From positions 408,894 to 472,893 of the forward strand of contig NZ_FOGP01000001.1 in the NCBI RefSeq assembly GCF_900111255.1: a DNA stretch of 64,000 nt, written 5' to 3'. Below, piece by piece: positions 35,272 to 44,659 of the stretch. Both the position numbers and the translations under genes were made by a program. How positions within the stretch are numbered: the first letter of the stretch is position 1; the number at the start of each line of letters is the position of its first letter. The stretch is from Parafannyhessea umbonata. Its GTDB lineage: Bacteria; Actinomycetota; Coriobacteriia; Coriobacteriales; Atopobiaceae. Under the pieces are notes generated by a model. The model saw only the letters and a list, made by a program, of their open reading frames with translations. It ran no database searches and was not told the origin of the DNA.

Positions 35272-36771
35272 CTACGAGGCAATCTCTGTGGGCCAGACGG
35301 CTCCCTCGGGCATCGTGGCGGAGCCGGTTGCGATGTCGGCGGGAATGGAGCTGTCGGACTGCATCAGCTCGTCGATGGTCACGAACTCGTATCCCTGGTC
35401 CTGCAGCGTCTTGATGATGGTGGGGAGGGCCTCGACGTCCTGGTCACGGTTCCCGCCGCCATCGTGCATCAGGATGATCGAGCCAGGCTTCACGTTGGTG
35501 GTACATGACTGCACTATGGCGTCGGCGCCGGGGCGCTTCCAGTCGACCGAGTCGATGTTCCAGATGATGGAGGCCGACGCAATGCCTCCGGAACTGAGCC
35601 AGCACTTGATGTTGTAGGAGCCGTAGGGCGGGCGGAAGATGGTGGTGGTCACGCCGTCCGCGTCCTGGATTGCCTGGAAGGCCGTGCTGAGCTCGGACTG
35701 AAGTCCCGCCGCGTCGAGCGTGGCGAGGTCCTTGTGCGAGGTGGTGTGGCTCGCCACCTGCGAGCCCTGCTCGACGATGGCCCTGGATGCGTCCGGCATG
35801 TTCTTGACGCTGTTGCCCAGGTTGAAGAAGGTCGCGTGCGCGCCGTACTGGTTGAGGATGTCCAGGTACTGCTTGGTGTAGGTGCTGGGGCCGTCGTCGA
35901 AGGTGAGGGCGACGATCTTCCTGTCGTTGTCGGGCTTGACGTTGTGCAAGTAGATGACGCAGTCCTGGGGGTCGCTCACGGTCACGGTCGCCGTCTCGCC
36001 GGACTGCTTGCCCGTGCGGGTCTCGACCTTGCCGGGCATGCCCCACTGCTTGACGTAGGCGATCGCGCCTGCGCCGCCCTCCATGCGGAGCTTGGGCTGG
36101 GTGGTCTCCTCCGTGGCGTCGTAGTCCTCGATCTTGTCGGAGCCGTCGCCGATTTCGATCTTCTCGCCGCCCTGGACGTGGAAGGAGCCGGCATCCTGCC
36201 CGCTCACGTCGGCGTCGTTCACCTTGGCGCTGTAGGCGCTGCCCTTGCCCTCCTCGAGAACGTTGCCGCTGACCGAGACCAGGTTGCCGGGCTTCACCTG
36301 CACGTCGCCCTCTGATATGACGTCCTCCAGCGTGGAGCCGATCCGTACCTCGGTGGCTTTGCCGTTGAGGGTGATGTCGACCTTGCGGTTCGACCAGAAG
36401 ACGAAGCCGCCCAGGACCGCGAGGGCCAGAAGGGCGACGACGATGATCGCGCCCTGGGGCGTGGAGCTCGTGCTGTTGAGCTTGCTGGGCCTGCGCGCCG
36501 AGAGCATCTTTGCGGCCGCGGGCTTGGGTGCCTGCGCCGCCGGCTTGTGGGCCTGAGCCTCGGCTGCGGGTCGGTATGCGTGTACCGCGCCCTGGCTGAT
36601 TGCCGCGTGATGACTGGTGTGGGCGGGACTCTGGGCGCGTGCGTGCGGCTTTGGCGCCTTGTGCGCCGCGCCGGCGTGACGCGGGGTCTCGGCGTGCCGG
36701 GCGCTGCGGCGGCCGCCGGGGGTTGGGACCGAGTGGCGCGTGTTGCTGTTGCGATGGTCCATGTTTGTCAT
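35272..36771 (-). CDS. Membrane-anchored polysaccharide deacetylase (NodB domain)
   Basis: About 499 residues. A long His/Ala/Pro-rich cytoplasmic N-terminus (1-105), one membrane helix (about 108-130), a G5/YabE-like small domain (about 133-205) and a NodB carbohydrate-esterase-4 domain (about 285-480). The deacetylase motifs are complete: ALTFDDGPS, SHTTSHKDL, FRPPYGSYN and IILMHDGGGN. It acts outside the membrane, probably removing acetyl groups from peptidoglycan or another wall glycan. The start codon is uncertain: GTG 36780 and ATG 36771 lie 2 and 11 bases from AGGAG; I prefer ATG. Strong minus-strand terminator downstream. Confidence 0.88.
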   Translation of the reverse strand: MTNMDHRNSNTRHSVPTPGGRRSARHAETPRHAGAAHKAPKPHARAQSPAHTSHHAAISQGAVHAYRPAAEAQAHKPAAQAPKPAAAKMLSARRPSKLNSTSSTPQGAIIVVALLALAVLGGFVFWSNRKVDITLNGKATEVRIGSTLEDVISEGDVQVKPGNLVSVSGNVLEEGKGSAYSAKVNDADVSGQDAGSFHVQGGEKIEIGDGSDKIEDYDATEETTQPKLRMEGGAGAIAYVKQWGMPGKVETRTGKQSGETATVTVSDPQDCVIYLHNVKPDNDRKIVALTFDDGPSTYTKQYLDILNQYGAHATFFNLGNSVKNMPDASRAIVEQGSQVASHTTSHKDLATLDAAGLQSELSTAFQAIQDADGVTTTIFRPPYGSYNIKCWLSSGGIASASIIWNIDSVDWKRPGADAIVQSCTTNVKPGSIILMHDGGGNRDQDVEALPTIIKTLQDQGYEFVTIDELMQSDSSIPADIATGSATMPEGAVWPTEIAS

Positions 36772-36874
36772 GTGGGTCACTTCTCCTGAACGTACGAAGA
36801 TTTGAAGCCGCCTTCACTATAGTGCCCGTCTGGGCAAGATAGAGCCATCTTCCAGCATGACAGAAACGCACGAC

Positions 36875-36905
36875 AAAAAAGCCCGCACACGCAAGGCATG
36901 CGGGC
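36875..36905 (-). terminator. Terminator of the serine operon
   Basis: Stem GCCCGCA (36881-36887) / TGCGGGC (36899-36905), followed on the minus strand by TTTTTT. It lies 97 bases after the DUF1015 stop. Confidence 0.85.
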
Positions 36906-37001
36906 AGCGGGCTCATTTGGAGAGGTTGCGGCGGCTGGCGCCGGGCAAGAGGCGCTCGTGGCAGCGGGGTGATGGGCAAGAAGCCCATGGCTGCCCTCCC
37001 C

Positions 37002-38237
37002 CTAGATCCTCCTGACAAAGAGGCCGCTTCTGAGCTTGGGCTCGAACCAGGTCGACTTGGGCGGCATGAGCTCACCGGCGTCCGAGACTGCCATGAGCTG
37101 CTCGACCGAGGTGGGACAGAGCGAGAACGCCACGCCCTTCTCGCCCGCGCGACGCTCGAGCTCCCCGTGGCCCTCGATGCCGCCGACGAAGCTGATGCGT
37201 GGGTCCTCTCGGGGGTTCAGGATGCCCAGTATGGGGGCGAGCACGCGCTCCTGGAGCACGGAGACGTCCAGGGCCGCCGCGGGGTCTGCGTCCGTTGTCC
37301 CTGCGGAGGCAGCCAGGCGCGCGGCGTGCCACGCGCCGCCCACGTAGATGGAGAGCTCGCCGGGCGCCTGGGGCTCAGCGTAGGGCGCGGGGTCCTCCAG
37401 CTGGTAGCCCGCGGCCTCGACCTGCTCGAGGAACTCCGTGGTGGTCCTTCCCGCGAGGTCGGCGACCACGCGGTTGTAGGCCATTACCCTCAGCTGGCTT
37501 GCCGGGAACAGGACCGAGAGGAAGAGGTCGGAGGGCATCTCGGGGGCGTCGGCGCCCGCCTCCTCACGCTTCTGGTGGCTGACGGCCACGGCGCTTGCGG
37601 CGCGGTGGTGGCCGTCGGCGATGTAGGCGCAGGGCACGGTCTTGAAGGTCTCGCGGATCGCCTCGACCGCCGCCTCGCGCGCGATGCGCCAGACGCTCTG
37701 GTGGACGCCCTCGTCGTCGGTGAAGTCGTACAGGGGCTCGGCGGTCATGGCCAGGCCGACCAGCACGTCGATCGCGTAGTTGTCGCGGTAGGTCAGGAAG
37801 ATGGGGCCGGTCTGGGCGCCGGTCGCGCGGATGTGCTCGATGCGGTCGCGCTCCTTCTGGGCGCGGGTGTTCTCGTGGCGGCGGATGGTGCCGTCGTCGT
37901 ACTCGGCCACCGAGCATGCGCAGACCAGGCCGGTCTGGGCACGGCCGTCCTGCTCCAGGCGATAGACGTAGTAGCAGGACTTCTCGTCCTTCAGCAGCAC
38001 GCCGTCAAGCGCGGCCTGGCGAATGAGCTCGCCCGCCTTCGCGTAGACGTCGGCCGCGTACATGTCGTGGCCGGGCTCGAAGTTGACCTCGGGGCGGTCG
38101 ATGCTCAAGAACGAGCCGGGGTGCGCCTGGGCGTAGGCCCGCGCCTGCTCGCGGTCGAACACGTCGTAGGGAAGGGCCGCGAACGAGGCGGCCTTCTCGG
38201 GGCGGGGACGATAGCAGTTGATTGGCTCGACGCGCAT
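37002..38237 (-). CDS. DUF1015 family protein of the serine operon
   Basis: A 411-residue soluble DUF1015 protein. Characteristic segments are ALPYDVFDREQARAYAQ, the central RRHENTRAQKERDRIEH, IADGHHRAASA and the end MPPKSTWFEPKLRSGLFV. The biochemical role of the family is unknown, but DUF1015 genes commonly follow serC-serA in clostridia and related bacteria, suggesting a serine or phosphoserine-related function. The start (38237) is chosen at MRVEPIN, where the domain begins and GAGG lies upstream; a much longer open frame reaching into serA is spurious. Confidence 0.9.
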   Translation of the reverse strand: MRVEPINCYRPRPEKAASFAALPYDVFDREQARAYAQAHPGSFLSIDRPEVNFEPGHDMYAADVYAKAGELIRQAALDGVLLKDEKSCYYVYRLEQDGRAQTGLVCACSVAEYDDGTIRRHENTRAQKERDRIEHIRATGAQTGPIFLTYRDNYAIDVLVGLAMTAEPLYDFTDDEGVHQSVWRIAREAAVEAIRETFKTVPCAYIADGHHRAASAVAVSHQKREEAGADAPEMPSDLFLSVLFPASQLRVMAYNRVVADLAGRTTTEFLEQVEAAGYQLEDPAPYAEPQAPGELSIYVGGAWHAARLAASAGTTDADPAAALDVSVLQERVLAPILGILNPREDPRISFVGGIEGHGELERRAGEKGVAFSLCPTSVEQLMAVSDAGELMPPKSTWFEPKLRSGLFVRRI

Positions 38238-38311
38238 GGGTACCTCGATTTCCTGGGTGGCTCTCTCTCGGTCGGGCGCGGCGGTGGCTCGCGGCTGCGC
38301 CCGGCGACTCG

Positions 38312-39526
38312 CTACTGGCAGATGCCCTTGAAGTCCGAGCGCTGCGCCAGCGGCGTGATCTTGCGAATGCGATAGATGCCGGGAATCTCGCGCAGGCGCT
38401 CGAGGGTCTCCACCTCGACGAACTGATCGAGGTCGATCACCGTGTAGGCGCTGTCGGCCTGGGCCTCGTTCGCCATGCGCTGGATGTTGGCATTCGACTC
38501 TGCAAGGATAGCCGTTATCTGTCCGATCATGTTGGGGACGTTGGCGTGGAGCGCCACGATGCGGCCGCCCGTGCGGCAGGGGCCCAGATCGCAGTCGGGG
38601 TAGTTGACGGAGTTGCGCACGATGCCGTGCTCCAGGTAGTCCTTCATCTGCTGGACGGCCATCCCGGCGCAGTGCTCCTCGGCCTCGAAGGTGCAGGCGC
38701 CCATGTGGGGCGTGATGAGCGTGCGCGGCATGTGCGTGGTCTTGGGCGTCGCGAAGTCGCATACGAAACGGCCCAGCTGTCCCTCCTCGAGCGCCGCGGC
38801 CACGGCGTCCTCGTCGATGATGTCGGCGCGCGCGTAGTTGATGAGCATGCCGCCCTTGCGCATGAGCGATAGCTCGTGGGTGCCCATCATGCGGCGCGTG
38901 TCCTCCTTGGAGGGCACGTGCAGGGTGACGTAGTCGGCGTCACGGCACAGCTCGTCCATGCTGTCGACGCGCTTGACGTGCTTGCTCAGCTCCCACGCGT
39001 GCTCGACCGACAGGTACGGGTCGTAGCCGTAGACGTCCATTCCCAGGTGGAGAAGGGCGTTGGCCACCTTGCTTCCCACCGCGCCCAGACCGACGACGCC
39101 CACCTTGCGCCCGATGGCCTCGCGTCCGACGAAGGCCTTCTTGTTCTTCTCGGCGTCCCTCACGATGTCGGGGTCCTCGACGTTGTCCAGCACCCAGCGC
39201 ATGCCGCCCAGGGCGTCGCGGGAGTTGACCAGGATCATGCCGACGACGAGCTCCTTTACGGCGTTGGAGTTTCCGCCGGGGGTGTTGAAGACGACGATTC
39301 CCCTGCGCGCGCACTCGTCGATGGGGATGTTGTTGAAGCCGGCACCGGAGCGGGCCACGCAGCGCACGTCGGGGCCGAAGTCCATCCCATGCAGGCTGCT
39401 CGCGCGCACCAGGATGGCGTCGGCGCGCTGCATGTCGTCCGTCTTCTGGTATCCGTCTCCCAGTTTCGCGACGCCGTCCCTGGTGATGTCCTTGGCGATG
39501 TTGTCCATTACCTTTACGTAGCGCAT
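38312..39526 (-). CDS. serA: D-3-phosphoglycerate dehydrogenase
   Basis: A 404-residue NAD-dependent enzyme for the first step of serine synthesis. Dinucleotide fold with GLGAVGSKVANAL, substrate Arg in SGAGFNNIP/ARSG region, catalytic Glu/His in the RADIIDEDAV and TPHMGACTFEAEE segments. A C-terminal ACT domain (about 325-395; ANVPNMIGQITAILAESNANI) suggests serine feedback. AAGGAG precedes the ATG. It lies 100 bases after serC, and DUF1015 follows. Catalytic positions match the ACT-containing short SerA class. Confidence 0.94.
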   Translation of the reverse strand: MRYVKVMDNIAKDITRDGVAKLGDGYQKTDDMQRADAILVRASSLHGMDFGPDVRCVARSGAGFNNIPIDECARRGIVVFNTPGGNSNAVKELVVGMILVNSRDALGGMRWVLDNVEDPDIVRDAEKNKKAFVGREAIGRKVGVVGLGAVGSKVANALLHLGMDVYGYDPYLSVEHAWELSKHVKRVDSMDELCRDADYVTLHVPSKEDTRRMMGTHELSLMRKGGMLINYARADIIDEDAVAAALEEGQLGRFVCDFATPKTTHMPRTLITPHMGACTFEAEEHCAGMAVQQMKDYLEHGIVRNSVNYPDCDLGPCRTGGRIVALHANVPNMIGQITAILAESNANIQRMANEAQADSAYTVIDLDQFVEVETLERLREIPGIYRIRKITPLAQRSDFKGICQ

Positions 39527-39626
39527 GCTCTTCTCCTTGGGTTTTGCCGGCGCGTCGTGGTGTCGGGGACACCCGTGCGTGCGCCGGTCGCTCTTGCGGT
39601 CTATGTGCGGGGGCCGGACGAGCCGG

Positions 39627-40790
39627 CTAGCTAGATCGCGGGAGCGCCGAGGGGGAGGTGGCGTTCGCGTTGGCATTGCTCGGGTTATCGGCGTCGTCGG
39701 CTGCGTCCGCGCGCGTGGACTCGAAGTCGGCCATGTAGGCAAGGAGCGCGTCGATGGCCTTGGCCGGAACCGCGTTGTAGCAGCTCGCGCGCAGGCCGCC
39801 CAGGACGCGGTGGCCCTTGATGCCCACGATGTTGCGCTCGGCCGCGCCGGCCACGAAGGCGGCGTCGAGCTCGGGCGAGGGGGCGCGGAAGGTGACGTTG
39901 GCGATGGAGCGTGAAGGGCCCTGCGCCAGGGGGCTGAAGAGCGCGCTCTGGTCCAGGTAGTCGTACAGGCGATTGACCTTCTTCCAGTTTCGCTCCCGCA
40001 TGGCGACAAGGCCGCCGGACTCCTCGATCCAGTGGAAGACCTTGCCGCACAGGTAGATTCCCCAGGTGTTGGGCGTGTTGTACATCGAGCCCTTGCTGGC
40101 CTGGAGACGGTAGCCCATGTAGGTGGGCACCACGTCGCCCAGTGCGGGGGCGTCTCCCAGCAGGTCGTCGCGCACGATGACTATGGTGTTGCCCGCGGGG
40201 CCGGCGTTCTTCTGGACGCCGGCGAAGATCAGCCCGTAGCGGCTGACGTCGACGGGACACGAGAGGAACATGCTGCTGAGGTCAGCCACCAGGGGCACGC
40301 CGCCCGTGTCGGGCAGGTCGTGGTACATGGTGCCGTAGACAGTCTCGTTCTGGCAGAGGTAGACGTAGTCGAGGCCCTGGTCGACGGGGGAGGCGAGCGT
40401 CGGCACACGGTCGAAGCTCGTGTTCTCGCTGCTTGCCAGGACGTCCGCCTGGCCGTACTTGCACGCCTCGAGCCAGGCCTTCTTGGACCAGTTTCCGCTC
40501 ACTAGATAGCCGGCGTGGCGGCCGCGCATGAGGTTCATCGGGACGGCCGCGAACTGGAGCGTGGCGCCTCCCTGCATGAACAGGACGCGATAGTTGTCGG
40601 GGATTGCCATGATGCGCCTGAGCGTTGCCTCGGCGTCGTCGATGATCGCCTGGTAGGCCTGCGAGCGATGACTCATCTCCATGACGGACATGCCGCTGCC
40701 CTTGTAGTCGAGCATTTCCGCGGCAGCCTCGCGCAGCACCTCCTCGGGAATGGCCGAGGGGCCAGCAGAGAAGTTGAACGCTCGGGGCAT
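39627..40790 (-). CDS. serC: Phosphoserine aminotransferase
   Basis: A 387-residue PLP enzyme that converts 3-phosphohydroxypyruvate to phosphoserine. N-terminal signature FNFSAGPSAIPEEVL, FMQGGATLQF, the PLP-binding Lys in FAGVQKNAGPAG, YNTPNTWGIYL and the C-terminal GHRVLGGLRASCYNA. An unusual Asn/Ala/Ser/Asp-rich tail of about 25 residues follows the fold. GGAGG before the ATG. First gene of the leftward serC-serA-DUF1015 operon. The 275-base divergent region to the phasin-like gene contains an extended -10-like TGGTATAT on the minus strand near 40825. Confidence 0.94.
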   Translation of the reverse strand: MPRAFNFSAGPSAIPEEVLREAAAEMLDYKGSGMSVMEMSHRSQAYQAIIDDAEATLRRIMAIPDNYRVLFMQGGATLQFAAVPMNLMRGRHAGYLVSGNWSKKAWLEACKYGQADVLASSENTSFDRVPTLASPVDQGLDYVYLCQNETVYGTMYHDLPDTGGVPLVADLSSMFLSCPVDVSRYGLIFAGVQKNAGPAGNTIVIVRDDLLGDAPALGDVVPTYMGYRLQASKGSMYNTPNTWGIYLCGKVFHWIEESGGLVAMRERNWKKVNRLYDYLDQSALFSPLAQGPSRSIANVTFRAPSPELDAAFVAGAAERNIVGIKGHRVLGGLRASCYNAVPAKAIDALLAYMADFESTRADAADDADNPSNANANATSPSALPRSS

Positions 40791-41064
40791 GCAATCCTCC
40801 TTTGGAAACGGCTTTTTGAAACCATATACCAGTAGTGTTTCGACGGTGATAACGAAGTGCTTCGAGAAATCGCCGGAAGGAGCTCCCGCGCCCGCCGGGC
40901 TCGCGGCCCGCACCCAAGCGTCGCCTTCTCTACCGTCTATGGCGCACCGGGCGATTGTCGCGCCATGCGTTGGGTAAAAGGACAAACATGTACGCAGGCC
41001 GGGTGCCGCCCGGCCACGCGCGACGCGCCAGACCCGGCGTGCCGCAGTCTGAAAGGGGTTTCCT

Positions 41065-41418
41065 ATGGCAGGCGTTGACTTTGACTCTATGAGCGACCTT
41101 GCCCGCAAGGTCTTCCTGGCGGGCGTGGGTGCCGTGGCCACCGGGGCGGAGAAGTCCCAGGAGGTCGTGGCAGACCTCATCGAGAAGGGCGAGCTCACCG
41201 TCGAGCAGGGCAAGGCCGTGAACGAGGAGCTCAAGCGCAAGGTGTCGCAGGCCACCGAGGACACCACCGACTCGCTCCTGCGTGCCAAGTTCAAGACCAT
41301 GACGCCCGAGGAGCGCGCCGAGTGGGTCGCCAAGGCCCAGAAGATCGCCGAGGACCTCGAGGCGGAGCCCGTCGAGGTCGAGGTGGACGATGCCGAGGCC
41401 GAGGGCGCCAAGGAGTAG
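41065..41418 (+). CDS. Phasin-like helical protein
   Basis: A 117-residue, charged, all-helical protein. It opens MAGVDFDSMSDLARKVFLAGVGAVATGAEKS, whose LARKVFLAGVGA..T segment resembles the helix of polyhydroxyalkanoate granule-associated (phasin-like) proteins, followed by an amphipathic coiled-coil helix and an acidic tail. In many actinobacteria and firmicutes such a gene sits directly upstream of an AarF/UbiB-type kinase gene, as here (gap of six bases). No PHA synthase gene is in view, so a membrane-associated partner role for the kinase is more likely than granule coating. Confidence 0.8.
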   Translation: MAGVDFDSMSDLARKVFLAGVGAVATGAEKSQEVVADLIEKGELTVEQGKAVNEELKRKVSQATEDTTDSLLRAKFKTMTPEERAEWVAKAQKIAEDLEAEPVEVEVDDAEAEGAKE

Positions 41419-41424
41419 CCTGCC

Positions 41425-43263
41425 TTGTCTGAGGACCGCACGACAGATCATCGCGCCGGCCGTGACGACGCGGGCGACGCGGAGAGGGACATGCCCAACG
41501 CACACGGGGAGGCACCTCGCGGCGCGGGGGATGACCCCTCCGCCGACTGGGTCGAGGACTCCCTCTTCGACGACCGGCTGGTCGACGACATGCTGGGGGA
41601 GGACGACGAGCCGATCTGGTACGACACCATCGGCATTTTCGGGGGCAGGTCGAGCGCGGCGAGCCGCTACCAGATCACGCGCGCCAAGAAGACCGCGCGC
41701 CTGGCCGAGATCCTGCGCATCGCCAGCCACTACGACATCTTCAGGGGCCTGACGCCCCTGACCTTCCGCAAGCTCCTTGAGGAACTGGGGCCCACCTTCG
41801 TCAAGGCGGGCCAGATTCTCTCGATGCGCTCGGAGATCCTTCCCGAGAGCTTCTGCCACGAGCTCACCAGGCTGCGCTCCAACGTCGAACCCATGGACCG
41901 CGAACTGGTGCTCGAGACGCTGCGCGCCGAGTACCGCGAGCCGATAGAGGACATCTTCGACGCGATTGACGACGTGCCCCTGGGGTCGGCCTCTGTGGCG
42001 CAGGTGCACAAGGCGCGCCTGGCCACGGGCGAGCTCGTCGCCGTCAAGGTGCAGCGCCCCCACGTGCAGGAGATCATGGCGCAGGACATATCGATCATGC
42101 GCTCGCTGGCACGGCGCGCCTCTCGCTTCATAGGAGACGCGCAGTTCCTGGACCTGCAGTCCGTCGTGGACGAGCTGTGGCAGTCGTTCAGGGAGGAGAC
42201 TGACTTTCTGGTCGAGGCCCACAGCCTCGAGGAGTTCCGGCGCAACAACGCGGACTGCGCATACGTCACCTGCCCCAAGCCCTACATCAAGCTCTGCACC
42301 GAGCACGTGGTGGTGATGGACTACGTGGAGGGCATCTCGATAGGCGACACCCGAAAGCTCTCGAGCCTGGGCTACGACCTGGGGGACATCGGACGGAAGC
42401 TCGTTGACAACTACGCCAGCCAGATGCTTGACGAGGGCTTCTTCCACGCCGACCCGCATCCCGGGAACCTTTTGGTCTCGGGTGGCAAAATCGTGTACAT
42501 GGACCTCGGCATCATGGGCAGGCTGTCCTCGCACGACAGGGCGGCCCTGACCGAGATGGTCGAGGCCGTCGCCCTGCGTGACGCCGCCCGTCTCAAGAGT
42601 GGGCTACTGCGCTTCTCGGTGTCCGACGTCTCGGACGTCGACCACCCGGGGCTGCTCGCGGACCTCGACGGCATCATCGCGGACTTCGGCGAGGCGGACC
42701 TGTGCGACCTCGACCTCTCCGCGTTCATGAACGCGCTCATATCGATGGCGCGCAAGAACGGGATCGAGCTTCCCGGCACGGTCACCATGCTGGCCCGCTC
42801 GCTGGTCACCCTTGAGGGCGTGGTCGATGAGCTTCTGCCGGGCACGAGCATCGTCGAGATCGTGCGCGAGCACATTAAGGCGCACTCCGACCTTGCGGAC
42901 AGCGCAAAGGCCGAGGCCAGGCGCCTCTCTCGCGCCTCGCTCGCGGCGACGCGCGGCCTGCTCGACGCCGCCGCGCAGAGCTCGACCGCCATGAACATGC
43001 TCACGCGCGGGCAGCTCAGGATGAACCTCGATCTGGTGGGCTACGAGGACCCCGTGGGCGACCTCGCGCGCTCGGCCGACCGCCTGACCATGGGCATCGT
43101 CATCGCAGGCCTGTTCATCGGCTCGTCGGTCGTCTACTACGCGCGCATCAAACCTGTCATCTTCGGCGTGCCGGTCATCGGCTTCGTGGGCTACGTGGTC
43201 GCGTTCCTGATGGGGGTCTGGCTGGTGCGTAGCATCATGAGCGAGGGCAAGAGGCGCAGGTAG
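41425..43263 (+). CDS. AarF/UbiB (ABC1) family atypical kinase
   Basis: A 612-residue membrane-linked atypical kinase-like protein. The KxGQ motif is KAGQILSMRSEILP, the Ala-rich nucleotide loop replaces the Gly loop (LGSASVAQVHKA), VAVKVQRP carries the lysine, and FHADPHPGNLLV and MDLGIMGRL carry catalytic and metal residues. Two C-terminal hydrophobic helices (about 555-605) anchor it. An acidic, low-complexity N-terminus (1-70) is added. TTG start with AAGGAG upstream, coupled to the phasin-like gene. Family members act as ATPases supporting quinone or isoprenoid-lipid handling; the specific role here is unknown. Confidence 0.9.
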   Translation: MSEDRTTDHRAGRDDAGDAERDMPNAHGEAPRGAGDDPSADWVEDSLFDDRLVDDMLGEDDEPIWYDTIGIFGGRSSAASRYQITRAKKTARLAEILRIASHYDIFRGLTPLTFRKLLEELGPTFVKAGQILSMRSEILPESFCHELTRLRSNVEPMDRELVLETLRAEYREPIEDIFDAIDDVPLGSASVAQVHKARLATGELVAVKVQRPHVQEIMAQDISIMRSLARRASRFIGDAQFLDLQSVVDELWQSFREETDFLVEAHSLEEFRRNNADCAYVTCPKPYIKLCTEHVVVMDYVEGISIGDTRKLSSLGYDLGDIGRKLVDNYASQMLDEGFFHADPHPGNLLVSGGKIVYMDLGIMGRLSSHDRAALTEMVEAVALRDAARLKSGLLRFSVSDVSDVDHPGLLADLDGIIADFGEADLCDLDLSAFMNALISMARKNGIELPGTVTMLARSLVTLEGVVDELLPGTSIVEIVREHIKAHSDLADSAKAEARRLSRASLAATRGLLDAAAQSSTAMNMLTRGQLRMNLDLVGYEDPVGDLARSADRLTMGIVIAGLFIGSSVVYYARIKPVIFGVPVIGFVGYVVAFLMGVWLVRSIMSEGKRRR

Positions 43264-43349
43264 CCTGCTGCTTGCGCTGGCGCTCCGTTCATTGTCTCGT
43301 TACCTTGCGGCGCTATAGTCTCCCAAACCATCGGGCGAGAGGGGACGGC

Positions 43350-44489
43350 ATGCCGCTGGGCACCAACACCGCGTTAGAGGGGCTTGCCCCATCGGAGATC
43401 AGGCGCTTCTCGGCGCTCGCGCGCAAGGTCCCGGGCTGCGTGGACCTCACGCTGGGCGAGCCTGCCGAGTGCACGGCGGGCCCCGTCTGCGACCAGGTTG
43501 CCCGTTCGCTCGACGCGGGACAGACGCACTACCCGCCCAACCGCGGCCGCGAGGGGCTGCGTGAGGCCATATGCGCGCACATGGCGTCCGGCGGGCTCTC
43601 GTTCTTGCCCGAGCAGGTGGTCGTCACCAACGGCGCCACCGAGGCGCTCTTCTCGACCCTCTTCGCGCTGCTCGAGCCGGGAGACGAGCTCATCGTCCCC
43701 ACGCCGGCCTTCCTGCTCTACGGAGCGGTCGCCACCCTCTGCCGCGCCCGCGTGGTCGCGCTCGACACCGCGCCCGACTCGTTCCAGATCGACCCCCAGA
43801 GGCTTATGGCCCTGGTCGGCCCCAGGACCAAGGCGATCGTGGTCACCTCGCCCAACAACCCCACGGGGGCCGTGCTTGACGCGCGGAGTCTCGACGCCGT
43901 CGCGACGGCTGCCGGGCGCGGGCTCTACGTCATCTGCGACGACGTGTACGACCAGCTGGTATATGCGGATGGCGTCCAAGGCTTCGCACTGCGCCACCCG
44001 GAGCTTTCCGACCGCACCGTTGTGGTCAACAGCATGAGCAAGCCCTACGCCATGACCGGCTGGAGGCTCGGCTGGCTCGCCGGTCCCCGGGAGCTGGTCG
44101 ACCGGATCGCCATGGTCCACCAGTACGCCGTCTCGAGCGTCGTGAGCTTCACCCAGGACGCCGCGGCCCTGGCGCTCTCGACGGACGTCGCGCCCATGCG
44201 CGCGGCCTATCGCGCCCGCAGGGACCTCGTGCTGGAGCGGCTGGACGGGATGGGGCTTCCCGTGGTGCGTCCGGAAGGCGCGTTCTACGCGTTCCCGCGC
44301 ATCGAGGAGCTTGGTCTGGGCTCGCGCGACTTCTGCGTTCGCGCCGCTCGCGAGGCGGGCGTCGCCCTGGTTCCCGGCGCGGCCTTCGGGGCCGAGGGCC
44401 ACGTGCGCCTGAGCTATGCCTGCGCGGACGACGCGCTGGTGTGCGGGCTCGACCGGCTTGGCGACTTCGTGGGGGCGCTGCGCCCCTGA
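43350..44489 (+). CDS. Class I/II aminotransferase, probable N-acetyl-LL-diaminopimelate aminotransferase
   Basis: A 379-residue fold-type I PLP aminotransferase. LGEPAECTAGP, TNGATEALFSTL, SPNNPTGAVL, CDDVYDQLVY and the PLP Lys in NSMSKPYAMTGWRLGWLAG, with the substrate-carboxylate Arg in HVRLSYAC. ATG 43350 has GAGAGGGG upstream; a frame starting 26 codons earlier lacks a site. Context points to the PatA step of the acetylated lysine pathway: the deacetylase and lysA-dapA-dapB-dapH lie just beyond an inserted block. Its last 63 bases and the following junction are duplicated at 52383. The substrate is inferred from neighbours. Confidence 0.85.
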   Translation: MPLGTNTALEGLAPSEIRRFSALARKVPGCVDLTLGEPAECTAGPVCDQVARSLDAGQTHYPPNRGREGLREAICAHMASGGLSFLPEQVVVTNGATEALFSTLFALLEPGDELIVPTPAFLLYGAVATLCRARVVALDTAPDSFQIDPQRLMALVGPRTKAIVVTSPNNPTGAVLDARSLDAVATAAGRGLYVICDDVYDQLVYADGVQGFALRHPELSDRTVVVNSMSKPYAMTGWRLGWLAGPRELVDRIAMVHQYAVSSVVSFTQDAAALALSTDVAPMRAAYRARRDLVLERLDGMGLPVVRPEGAFYAFPRIEELGLGSRDFCVRAAREAGVALVPGAAFGAEGHVRLSYACADDALVCGLDRLGDFVGALRP

Positions 44490-44571
44490 CGCGGGGGGGC
44501 GAGGGGCACGCGCGCGGCGCGCGGCACGGGCCCCGCTACGGCATGAGCGTCAGCGCCTTGAGCGCCGCGAG
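44427..44571 (+). repeat. Left copy of the 145-bp direct repeat bounding the inserted block
   Basis: It contains the last 63 bases of the aminotransferase gene, the short junction and the final 3' codons of the convergent deacetylase gene (minus strand). It aligns with 52383-52525 with four mismatches and two single-base gaps by eye (about 96 percent). Homology ends sharply at 44571 (GCGAG then ACGTATACT). Confidence 0.92.
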
Positions 44572-44659
44572 ACGTATACTTACGGGAGTCGACCTGTGCA
44601 GAACGGCTCTTTTAGTGTTGCCGCAAAAAAACGGGGAACATGTACGAGGAGGCTTCACC

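Noticed and set aside
37002-38762. A longer DUF1015 protein extending into serA
   Set aside because: The extension is His/Arg/Ala shadow sequence of serA with no ribosome site; the domain starts cleanly at 38237.
40825-40832. TATACCAG near serC as a fourth copy of the shared frl element
   Set aside because: The left TAAGT block is absent at the proper spacing and the location is outside the region; it fits better as an extended -10 (TGGTATAT) for serC.
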